The notes beneath the pieces were generated by a model. It was given only the letters and a program-made list of their open reading frames with translations. It did no database searches and was not told where the DNA came from. A DNA stretch of 10,290 nucleotides from an uncultured Angelakisella sp. (GTDB lineage Bacteria > Bacillota > Clostridia > Oscillospirales > Ruminococcaceae), in NCBI GenBank assembly GCA_937914895.1, contig CALGIL010000386.1, positions 1 to 10,290 of the forward strand, read 5' to 3'. The translations under genes were made by a program, and so were the position numbers. Positions 1 through 5,282 of the stretch are shown here, piece by piece (the first letter of the stretch is position 1; each line of letters starts with the position of its first letter).

Positions 1-1011
1 CCCCTTAACGGCGCGGGGCGGCGGTGCGTGCTGACGGCCCTTTCGCGCATGGGCGTCACCGACGTCACCGTGGTGCCCCAGCAGGAGTACCCCGACGGCA
101 ATTTTCCCACCTGCCCCTACCCCAACCCCGAGATTTATGAGGCCATGGAGCTGGGCCTGCGGCTGGTACAGCAGCTGGACGCCGACCTGCTGCTGGCCAC
201 CGACCCGGACTGTGACCGGGTGGGCGCCGCCGTTATGGAGGACGGCAAGCCCCGCCTTATCTCGGGCAACGAGATGGGCTGCCTGCTTATCGACTACATC
301 GCCCGGTCCCGGACGGCAAACGGCACCATGCCCAAAGATCCCGTGGTGGTCAAAAGCATCGTCTCCACCACCATGGCCGACGCGGTGGCCGCCCAGTACG
401 GCATTCAGGTGCGGGCGGTGCTTACCGGCTTTAAGTGGATTGGCCAGCAGATTGCAAGGCTGGAGGAAGCGGGGGAGGAGGACCGCTTTTTGCTGGGCTT
501 TGAGGAGAGCTGCGGTTATCTGTCCGGCGGCTATGTCCGGGATAAGGACGGGGTGGACGCCGCGGTGCTCATCTGCGAAATGGCCGCCTGGTACCGCGCC
601 CAGGGCAAGCAGCTGGGCCGGGCCCTGGACGAGATGTACGCGCGGTTTGGCTATTACCTCAACAAGGTGGACAGCTATACCTTTGCCGGCGGCGACGGCA
701 TGCGGCGCATGGGCGGCATTATGGAGGACCTGCGCCGGGAGCCGCCCGGGGAACTTGCCGGGCACAGGGTTGTGTACCGGGCCGACTACCGCACGGGGGT
801 GCGGCTGCAGGACGGTGCCGAGACGGCCCTGGACCTGCCCGCCTCCAACGTGCTGGAATACGGGGTGGAGGACCTGGGCAGCGTCATTGTGCGCCCCTCG
901 GGCACCGAGCCCAAGCTGAAGGCGTACTATTCCCTGAAGGCGGCGGACTGCCCCGGCGCCGAGGCCCTTTGGCGCCGGCTGAAGGAGGCAAAGCTGGGCC
1001 TGGGCGGGTAA
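1..1011 (+). CDS. pgcA: Phosphoglucomutase/phosphomannomutase, C-terminal part (5' end outside window)
   Basis: This enzyme of the alpha-D-phosphohexomutase family moves a phosphate between C1 and C6 of glucose or mannose, feeding cell-wall and glycan precursors in the cytoplasm. The reading frame is open from base 1, and the first residues (PLNGAG) are an internal family motif, so the GTG at 28 is not the start. Visible in order are the metal-binding loop ATDPDCDRVG (about residues 66-75 of the visible part), the sugar-binding loop GFEESCGY (about 166-173), and the phosphate-binding loop RPSGTEPKLK (about 298-307). The catalytic serine lies in the missing N-terminal third; family members are usually 550-580 residues and 336 are seen here. 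It ends at a TAA and a hairpin terminator follows. The family is certain; glucose rather than mannose preference, and hence the symbol, is inferred from resemblance to Firmicutes PgcA. Confidence 0.93.
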   Translation, partial: PLNGAGRRCVLTALSRMGVTDVTVVPQQEYPDGNFPTCPYPNPEIYEAMELGLRLVQQLDADLLLATDPDCDRVGAAVMEDGKPRLISGNEMGCLLIDYIARSRTANGTMPKDPVVVKSIVSTTMADAVAAQYGIQVRAVLTGFKWIGQQIARLEEAGEEDRFLLGFEESCGYLSGGYVRDKDGVDAAVLICEMAAWYRAQGKQLGRALDEMYARFGYYLNKVDSYTFAGGDGMRRMGGIMEDLRREPPGELAGHRVVYRADYRTGVRLQDGAETALDLPASNVLEYGVEDLGSVIVRPSGTEPKLKAYYSLKAADCPGAEALWRRLKEAKLGLGG

Positions 1012-1095
1012 AGCCCCCAAAGCCGGAACGGCCTGTCCATGACGCCGTGGCGATGCTTGGTCTGCGCCGCCTGGCCTTGTGAAGGGAACCAAAGA

Positions 1096-1139
1096 AAAGA
1101 ATCCCCGCATCCAAATCCGTGCGGGGATTCTTTGATTTT
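1096..1139. terminator. Bidirectional rho-independent terminator between convergent genes
   Basis: A perfect 14-bp stem (1096-1109 with 1120-1133, AAAGAATCCCCGCA and its complement) encloses a 10-base loop. On the plus strand it is followed by a T-rich run (TTTGATTTT), and on the minus strand by TTTTCTTT. It lies between the phosphohexomutase gene ending at 1011 and the minus-strand gene ending at 1155, so it can serve both. Confidence 0.88.
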
Positions 1140-1154
1140 GGGCGTTATCGAGGC

Positions 1155-1577
1155 CTACTCTCCGGATGTCTCTTTCCGCTTCGCCTCTGACAGCAATTTT
1201 CGAACGATAAAATAGTAGGCAAGGAAGGTTCCCAAAGGAATCAAGACAAGATAGAGGATAACATTGCCCACTGTAAAGTTATAGGTGTTGGACACCTCTC
1301 CATACTCTAAGAAATATCTGCACAGCAGGCCCAGCACCGTAAAAACCAGCGTCCGGAGGTAGACGGCGGGACCCTTGTTAGGCCCATAAACACCGGCAAG
1401 GGAGAGTGCAATGATTCCGTAGGATGCGGCAGTCAAATAGGCCCCCATAAAATCCAGGGGAAATTTTTCGCTGCGGATGGGGAACACAAAGCATCCCGCA
1501 AAAACAATATATCCAAGTACCACGGTTTTGACCAGCACCGGATGTTTTTGCAAAAATTCTGCCGCGGCTCTGCTCAC
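1155..1577 (-). CDS. Small integral membrane protein of unknown function, four predicted helices
   Basis: I do not recognise this protein. It is about 140 residues with four hydrophobic stretches (roughly residues 14-34, 43-64, 73-92 and 102-125) and a charged C-terminal tail rich in Lys, Arg and Glu. It has no visible catalytic motif, so it is probably a cytoplasmic-membrane protein. I chose the GTG at 1577 because GGGGGGAG lies 4 bases upstream of it on the minus strand. An in-frame TTG at 1613 would add 12 residues but has no ribosome binding site. No ATG is available in this frame before upstream stops near 1665. A good promoter lies upstream at 1656-1684 and the shared terminator downstream. 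The gene is visibly richer in A/T than its neighbours and uses many A/T-ending codons, which suggests acquisition by transfer. That it is coding is supported by the coherent membrane topology, promoter, ribosome binding site and terminator. Confidence 0.72.
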   Translation of the reverse strand: MSRAAAEFLQKHPVLVKTVVLGYIVFAGCFVFPIRSEKFPLDFMGAYLTAASYGIIALSLAGVYGPNKGPAVYLRTLVFTVLGLLCRYFLEYGEVSNTYNFTVGNVILYLVLIPLGTFLAYYFIVRKLLSEAKRKETSGE

Positions 1578-1655
1578 AAAACTCCCCCCAAAAATCAAAA
1601 GTAGACTGGCCAAATGCGCTGTGCCCGGTAAAGGCGGGCCGCATTTTCTGCTTTT

Positions 1656-1684
1656 ATTTTATCACCATTGACCATCCCTTTCAA
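1656..1684 (-). promoter_or_regulatory. Sigma-A type promoter for the minus-strand membrane protein gene
   Basis: Read on the minus strand, TTGAAA (1684-1679) and TAAAAT (1661-1656) are separated by exactly 17 bases. Each box matches the consensus at 5 of 6 positions, and a TG one base upstream of the -10 box makes it an extended type. Transcription would begin near 1649, about 70 bases before the GTG start. Confidence 0.75.
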
Positions 1685-1758
1685 TACGCCCTGGCAAAGC
1701 GGCCGCAGATTTACCCATTGACCTGTCACTGTAGAACGGGAACATCCATAAAAAGGAC

Positions 1759-1787
1759 TTGCAAATTTTGCGGGGCTGTGATAAACT
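1759..1787 (+). promoter_or_regulatory. Candidate promoter for rpmE
   Basis: TTGCAA (1759-1764) is followed after 17 bases by TAAACT (1782-1787). An overlapping alternative -10 box is GATAAA (1780-1785), preceded by TG one base upstream. Neither box is perfect. The position, about 60 bases before the rpmE start, and the A/T-rich setting favour a real promoter, with transcription starting near 1794. Confidence 0.45.
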
Positions 1788-1793
1788 ACCACT

Positions 1794-1840
1794 GTTACGT
1801 TTCCGTTTGGCCGATGCCCAATTACATCGGCGTAATTTTG
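1794..1840 (+). promoter_or_regulatory. Structured 5' leader of rpmE, candidate ribosomal-protein autoregulatory element
   Basis: CATCGGCGTAAT (1825-1836) can pair without interruption with CCGATG (1811-1816) and GTTACG (1794-1799, one G-U pair). This forms a two-part stem with an 11-base bulge on the 5' side and an 8-base loop. A competing hairpin, ATTAC/GTAAT (1821-1825 with 1832-1836), uses some of the same bases, so the two folds exclude each other. The structure ends a few bases before the ribosome binding site. L31 leader RNAs have been described in several bacterial phyla; that this is one of them is inference. Confidence 0.4.
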
Positions 1841-1855
1841 AAAGAGGTGGAAGTC

Positions 1856-2056
1856 ATGAAAGAGGGAATTCATCCCAAGTATGGTCCGTCGGTCATCCGC
1901 TGCGCCTGCGGCGAGACCATCGAGACCCGTTCGACCAAGCCGGAGATCCGCGTGGAGATTTGCTCCAAGTGCCATCCGTTCTTTACCGGCAAGCAGAAGC
2001 TGGTGGACACCGGCGGACGTGTTGACAGATTCAACAAGCGCTTTAATCTGAAATAA
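1856..2056 (+). CDS. rpmE: 50S ribosomal protein L31, zinc-binding form
   Basis: L31 is a small protein of the large ribosomal subunit that contributes to the bridge between the two subunits. The 66-residue product has the normal family length and the usual beginning MKEGIHPKY. The four zinc-ligand cysteines of the C+ (zinc) form are present at 16, 18, 36 and 39, followed by HPFFTGKQK and the basic C-terminal end RFNKRF. The ATG at 1856 is preceded by AAAGAGGTGG with a 5-base gap, which settles the start; the in-frame ATG at 1718 is not supported. The gene seems to be transcribed on its own, with a promoter and structured leader upstream and a hairpin directly downstream. In some bacteria a zinc-free paralogue replaces this form when zinc is scarce; no such copy is in the window. 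Confidence 0.97.
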   Translation: MKEGIHPKYGPSVIRCACGETIETRSTKPEIRVEICSKCHPFFTGKQKLVDTGGRVDRFNKRFNLK

Positions 2057-2076
2057 ATTTGAATCGGCGGCAACCA

Positions 2077-2107
2077 GAGGCGGTGCAGATCTTGCACCGC
2101 CTTCTCT
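2077..2107 (+). terminator. Hairpin after rpmE, probable (weak) terminator
   Basis: A perfect 10-bp stem, AGGCGGTGCA (2078-2087) with its complement at 2093-2102, encloses a 5-base loop and can gain one G-U pair. The stem is strong but the following tract (TTCTCT) is a poor T run, so it may only reduce read-through into the next gene. No separate promoter for the next gene is obvious. Confidence 0.55.
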
Positions 2108-2150
2108 GCAATTCTGCGGCCCCGCGGCGTCGGGGAGAAAGGGGGCGCCT

Positions 2151-2768
2151 ATGGCGCAGGCGGCATACACCACCGTGGCGGCGCCCGCCGCCGCCGAGTT
2201 TGTGGAAAAACGCTCCCGGTTTATCGGGCAGATTGCCCCCGTGTCCACCCCGGAGGAGGCCGCGGAGTTTATGGGCGGGGTCCGCGCCCAGCACCGGGAG
2301 GCCAGCCACCACTGCTACGCCTATGTTCTGCGCCAGGGTGGGCTGCAGCGCTTTTCCGACGACGGCGAGCCCTCCGGCACCGCCGGCCGCCCCATTTTGG
2401 AGGTGGTCCGGCGGGAGGGTCTAGTGGACGCGGCGGGGGGACTGACCCGGGCCTACGCCCAGGGGGCCAAGTGCGCCGTGGACGCCGCCCGGGTGCTGCG
2501 GATGCGCCCCGCCGTGGTGGTGGGGGTGGATGCCGACTACGCCCAGTACGGCAAAATCACCCACCTGCTGCCGGGGTTTGGAGCGGCCGTTTTGGACACC
2601 CGGTTTACCCAGGGGGTGCGCCTGACCCTGCTGCTGCCCCGGGAACGCCTGGACGCCTTTGCCCGGGCCCTGGGGGAGCTGTCCGCCGGGGCGGTTGCCC
2701 CCCTGATTCTGGAGGAAAAAATGGCGCCCTTCGACGGGGATTCGCCCGACGGGACGCGGAGAACATAA
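2151..2768 (+). CDS. yigZ: YigZ/IMPACT (UPF0029) family protein with an internal deletion of the family signature
   Basis: Members of this family are cytoplasmic proteins related to the translation regulator IMPACT; the exact bacterial role is unsettled. The N-terminal half is typical: KRSRFIGQIAPV (20-31), ASHHCYAYV (51-59), QRFSDDGEPSGTAGRPILEV (66-85). The chain then runs directly from REGLVD (88-93) into AGGLTRAYAQGAK (95-107). Family members normally carry about 15 more residues here, containing the hallmark VVVTRYFGG..LG. The reading frame is intact across the junction. The C-terminal half (about 118-190) fits the usual second domain, followed by an acidic/basic tail. The ATG at 2151 has AAAGGGGG five bases upstream. 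The next gene starts 18 bases after the stop and is probably cotranscribed. The product may be impaired, or the deletion may be a sequence or assembly artefact. Confidence 0.88.
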   Translation: MAQAAYTTVAAPAAAEFVEKRSRFIGQIAPVSTPEEAAEFMGGVRAQHREASHHCYAYVLRQGGLQRFSDDGEPSGTAGRPILEVVRREGLVDAAGGLTRAYAQGAKCAVDAARVLRMRPAVVVGVDADYAQYGKITHLLPGFGAAVLDTRFTQGVRLTLLLPRERLDAFARALGELSAGAVAPLILEEKMAPFDGDSPDGTRRT

Positions 2769-2786
2769 ACGGGGGAGGATGACACA

Positions 2787-3821
2787 GTGAAGAAAGTGCG
2801 GCTGGGCCAAACCGGCCTGATGGTGACCAAAACCAGCTTTGGGGCTTTGCCCATCCAGCGGGTGTCCATGGACGAGGCGGTTAAAATCCTGCGGCGGGCC
2901 TACCGGGGCGGCATCAACTTTTTTGATACCGCCAACGCCTACACCGACAGCGAGGAAAAAATCGGCGCCGCCCTTGGGGACGTGCGGGGGGACATCATCC
3001 TTGCCACCAAAAGCGCCCCCGTGCCCCTGGAGCGCTTTAAGGCCAACATTTATAACAGCCTGGAAAAGCTGAAAACCGACTATCTGGACCTTTTGCAGAT
3101 CCACAACCCCCCCAGGATGTACGCCCCCGGGGAGGAGGACGGCCTGTACGACTGCCTGCGGGACCTAAAGGACCAGGGGGTCATCCGCCACATCGGCATG
3201 ACCGCCCACCGGCCCGATGTGGCCCTGGCGGCGGTTCAATCGGGCTTGTACGAAACACTGCAATATCCCTTTTCGGTGCTGTCCGCCCAGCGGGACCTGG
3301 ATTTGGTGGAGGAGTGCAGAAAGCGGGACGTGGGCTTTATTGCCATGAAGGCCATGTCCGGCGGCCTTATCCAAAACCCGGCGGCCACCTTTGCCTTCCT
3401 CCAAAGGTTTGACAATGTGGTGCCCATCTACGGCATCCAGCGGATGGAGGAGCTGGAGGAGTGGCTGGCCCTGGACGCATCCCCGCCTCCCTTTGGGGAG
3501 GAAACCGAGGCCCTTATCCGCCGGGAGCGGGAGGAGCTGGCCGGGGACTTCTGCCGGTCCTGCGGGTACTGCCTGCCCTGCCCGGCGGGCATCCCCATCC
3601 CCAACGCCGCCCGCATCTCCTTTCTGATGACCCGGGCGCCCTACGCGCCCTATCTCACCCAAAGCTGGCGGGAGGATATGGACAAAATTGAGGGCTGCCT
3701 CCACTGCGGCGACTGTGCCTCCCGGTGCCCCTACGGCCTGGATACCCCCGCCCTGCTGCAAAAGCAGCTGGGGTGGTACAACGAATTTTACGCGGCCCAC
3801 AGGCAGGAGGCGGCCCGCTGA
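2787..3821 (+). CDS. Aldo/keto reductase with C-terminal [4Fe-4S] ferredoxin-type domain
   Basis: This is a predicted NAD(P)H-linked oxidoreductase fused to an iron-sulfur domain, the COG1453 type common in anaerobes; the substrate is unknown. The (beta/alpha)8 barrel covers about residues 1-230. The catalytic tetrad is visible as D47 (FFDTAN), Y52, K75 (ILATKS) and H106 (LLQIHN). The C-terminal part has two cysteine clusters: C256, C259, C262, C265 followed by P, and C304, C307, C310, C314 followed by P. Only the second has classic CxxCxxCxxxCP spacing, while the first has the shorter CxxCxxCxxCP often seen in this subfamily. The GTG start at 2787 has GGGGGAGG eight bases upstream; an ATG at 2779 stops after three codons. 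It lies 18 bases after yigZ, probably in one transcript, and ends before two hairpins. The iron-sulfur domain suggests electron exchange with ferredoxin or flavin partners, which is inference. Confidence 0.93.
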   Translation: MKKVRLGQTGLMVTKTSFGALPIQRVSMDEAVKILRRAYRGGINFFDTANAYTDSEEKIGAALGDVRGDIILATKSAPVPLERFKANIYNSLEKLKTDYLDLLQIHNPPRMYAPGEEDGLYDCLRDLKDQGVIRHIGMTAHRPDVALAAVQSGLYETLQYPFSVLSAQRDLDLVEECRKRDVGFIAMKAMSGGLIQNPAATFAFLQRFDNVVPIYGIQRMEELEEWLALDASPPPFGEETEALIRREREELAGDFCRSCGYCLPCPAGIPIPNAARISFLMTRAPYAPYLTQSWREDMDKIEGCLHCGDCASRCPYGLDTPALLQKQLGWYNEFYAAHRQEAAR

Positions 3822-3835
3822 GCCCCGCCTTTTGA

Positions 3836-3872
3836 CGCCCGTCGCCGGCGGGCGCCCCTTTCTCCCTTTTTC
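3836..3872 (+). terminator. First terminator hairpin after the aldo/keto reductase gene
   Basis: CGCCCGTC (3836-3843) pairs with 3847-3854 through one G-U pair around a 3-base loop. The stem is G/C-rich and is followed by CCCCTTTCTCCCTTTTT. The spacing from the stem to the T runs is a little long, but the position 15 bases after the stop codon suits a rho-independent terminator. Confidence 0.6.
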
Positions 3873-3876
3873 CTGC

Positions 3877-3903
3877 AAAAATCGTCGAAATCCGGCGATT
3901 TTT
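3877..3903. terminator. Second hairpin with A/T-rich ends, probable terminator
   Basis: AAAAATCGTCG (3877-3887) pairs with CGGCGATTTTT (3893-3903) over 11 positions with one G-U pair and a 5-base loop. The A run on one side and T run on the other let it act in either direction. With the hairpin just before it, it isolates the yigZ-reductase pair from the dgt cluster. Confidence 0.65.
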
Positions 3904-3956
3904 AGAAAAAAGGAAGAATTTTAGATTTTTAGGCAGGAGATTTTATACCGCTGTCG

Positions 3957-3962
3957 TATAAT
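3957..3962 (+). promoter_or_regulatory. Candidate -10 box of the promoter for the dgt cluster
   Basis: A perfect TATAAT lies in an A/T-rich stretch about 100 bases before dgt and after the two terminator hairpins. No good -35 hexamer stands at 16-18 bases upstream (CAGGAG at 17), so the promoter is either weak or dependent on an activator. Transcription would start near 3969. Confidence 0.5.
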
Positions 3963-4001
3963 CTAATAGACACAGGATATAGTTGTGGATGAGGTGAAAC
4001 A

Positions 4002-4044
4002 GGGCCCCTTGCCTGCGGTGCCGCCGCGGGCCCCGGGGCCGCGG
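4002..4044 (+). promoter_or_regulatory. G/C-rich inverted repeats in the dgt leader next to the ribosome binding site
   Basis: CCGCGG at 4024-4029 pairs with CCGCGG at 4039-4044, ending right at the ribosome binding site (GAAAGGAG, 4045-4052). GGGCCCC occurs twice (4002-4008 and 4028-4034), and either copy could pair with GGGGCC at 4035-4040. The leader can thus take more than one stable fold, any of which could affect translation of dgt. No function is shown by sequence alone. Confidence 0.35.
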
Positions 4045-4059
4045 GAAAGGAGCGACATC

Positions 4060-5073
4060 ATGGAAGAGGCATCCACCGTCCGGGAGCGCACCCAGGAGAT
4101 TGAACGGGCGACCCTGGCCCCCTGGGCCATGCTGTCCCAAAACAGCGCGGGCCGGGATGTCCCCGAGCCGGAGTGTCCCATCCGCACCCTGTACCAGCGG
4201 GACCGGGACCGGATTATCCACTGCAACGCCTACCGGCGGCTGATGCACAAAACCCAGGTGTTTTTGTTCCCCCAGGGGGACCACTACCGCACCCGGCTGA
4301 CCCACACCCTGGAGGTAAGCCAGATCGCCCGCACCATCGCCCGGGGCCTGCGCCTCAATGAGGATTTGACCGAGGCCATCGCCATGGGCCACGACCTGGG
4401 CCACACCCCCTTTGGCCACGCCGGGGAGTACGCCCTGCGGGAGGTATCCCCCATTTACTTCCAACACAGCGAGCAGAGCGTGCGGGTGGTGGAAAAGCTG
4501 GAAAAGGACGGCCGGGGGCTCAACCTGACCAAGGAGGTGCGCGACGGCATCCTCCGCCATTCGGACAACCTCCCCTGGGCCCAAACCCTGGAGGGGCGGG
4601 TGGTGCGGTACGCCGACAAAATCGCCTATATCAACCACGACATCGAGGATGCCATCCGCGGCGGCATCCTGACCGAGGAGGACCTGCCCTGGGACATCAA
4701 GGTGAATCTGGGGGCCACCAAGTCCCTGCGCATCTCCCGACTGGTGGGGTCCCTGATCCAAAACAGCGGCGGGGACGGCATCCGGATGGATGCCGAGACC
4801 GAGGGGTATTACAAGGCGCTGAAGACCTTTCTCTTTGACACGGTGTACACCGACCCGGTGGCAAAGGGGGAGGAGGGCAAGGCCAGGGACATTGTCAAAA
4901 AGCTGTACGAGTATTATGTGGCCCACCCCCAAAAGCTGCCGGAGGACTACGCGGTCATCCGGGAGGAGGAGGGTGTGGAGCGGGCGGCGGTGGACTACAT
5001 CGCCGGCATGAGCGATCGGTTTTGTGTGGGGGCTTACGAAGCCCTTTTCATCCCCCAGCCCTGGGCACGGTAA
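4060..5073 (+). CDS. dgt: Deoxyguanosinetriphosphate triphosphohydrolase-like protein (HD domain)
   Basis: Dgt-family enzymes cut dNTPs to the deoxynucleoside and tripolyphosphate, tuning the nucleotide pool for replication. The 337-residue product has the short form usual in Firmicutes. The HD metal-site residues are clear: H82 in YRTRLTHTLEV, H111-D112 in GHDLGHTPFGHAGE, and D186 in RYADKIAYINHDIEDA, with HSEQSVR (136-142) between. The ATG at 4060 is preceded by GAAAGGAG seven bases upstream. An in-frame GTG at 3985 would add 25 residues rich in Pro, Gly and Arg and is less likely. In many Clostridia dgt stands directly before dnaG and rpoD, as here apart from one inserted gene. The stop codon overlaps the edge of a palindromic element. 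Substrate range cannot be told from sequence; some relatives accept several dNTPs. Confidence 0.93.
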   Translation: MEEASTVRERTQEIERATLAPWAMLSQNSAGRDVPEPECPIRTLYQRDRDRIIHCNAYRRLMHKTQVFLFPQGDHYRTRLTHTLEVSQIARTIARGLRLNEDLTEAIAMGHDLGHTPFGHAGEYALREVSPIYFQHSEQSVRVVEKLEKDGRGLNLTKEVRDGILRHSDNLPWAQTLEGRVVRYADKIAYINHDIEDAIRGGILTEEDLPWDIKVNLGATKSLRISRLVGSLIQNSGGDGIRMDAETEGYYKALKTFLFDTVYTDPVAKGEEGKARDIVKKLYEYYVAHPQKLPEDYAVIREEEGVERAAVDYIAGMSDRFCVGAYEALFIPQPWAR

Positions 5074-5157
5074 AATTGGCGAGACTCGACCGTTTCGCTC
5101 CCTTGCGTGCCCTTGCACGCGGCGGTCGCTGCAACGGCCGATTCTCATCCAATTTAC
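5070..5157. repeat. 83-base near-palindromic element (miniature-element or REP-like), between dgt and the lipoprotein gene
   Basis: Inverted ends AAATTGG (5073-5079) and CCAATTT (5149-5155) enclose further nested complementary blocks: GAGA/TCTC (5081-5084 with 5143-5146), TCG/CGA (5086-5088 with 5139-5141), CCGTT/AACGG (5090-5094 with 5133-5137), and a central hairpin GCGTGC-CCTT-GCACGC (5105-5120). With one bulged A the outer stem extends to GTAAA/TTTAC (5070-5157). No protein is encoded. The layout is that of a non-autonomous mobile or extragenic palindromic repeat; whether other copies exist cannot be seen here. Confidence 0.6.
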
Positions 5158-5222
5158 AGTTGGCGCACTTTGACTTCTTCGCACCCCTGTGTCGAGAGCA
5201 GGGGGCTGCGCTTTTCGCCTCT

Positions 5223-5264
5223 GCCCTCTGCCCTCTCACTTCTCACTTCTCACCGCTCACTTCT
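5223..5264. repeat. Tandem array of 7-base units, pyrimidine-rich
   Basis: Six consecutive heptamers run without gaps: GCCCTCT twice, CACTTCT twice, CACCGCT once, CACTTCT once. A seventh degenerate unit (CGCCTCT) may precede at 5216. The plus strand is almost pure C and T. The array ends 18 bases before the lipoprotein start codon, just upstream of its ribosome binding site. Confidence 0.75.
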
Positions 5265-5282
5265 AGTAAAGGATGATGCCCC

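Noticed and set aside
1012..1095. Short minus-strand frame overlapping the end of the phosphohexomutase gene
   Set aside because: It runs antisense through the coding region and has no ribosome binding site or recognisable content; I see nothing else in this stretch before the terminator.
1665..1723. CCATTGACC occurring twice 50 bases apart (1665 and 1715)
   Set aside because: Nine identical bases, no symmetry and no further copies; too little to call an operator pair.
1718..1855. Extension of the L31 reading frame to an ATG at 1718
   Set aside because: The extra residues do not belong to L31, and the ATG at 1856 has an excellent ribosome binding site and gives the exact family length.
3985..4059. 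GTG start for dgt at 3985
   Set aside because: It adds a Pro/Gly/Arg-rich tail absent from the family, and the ATG at 4060 follows a clear ribosome binding site. The stretch is better read as leader.
3943..5184. 413-residue open frame on the minus strand across dgt
   Set aside because: It mirrors a well-supported plus-strand gene. Long antisense frames are expected in such G/C-rich coding DNA, and its sequence (many Gly, His, Val, Pro) shows no family motif.
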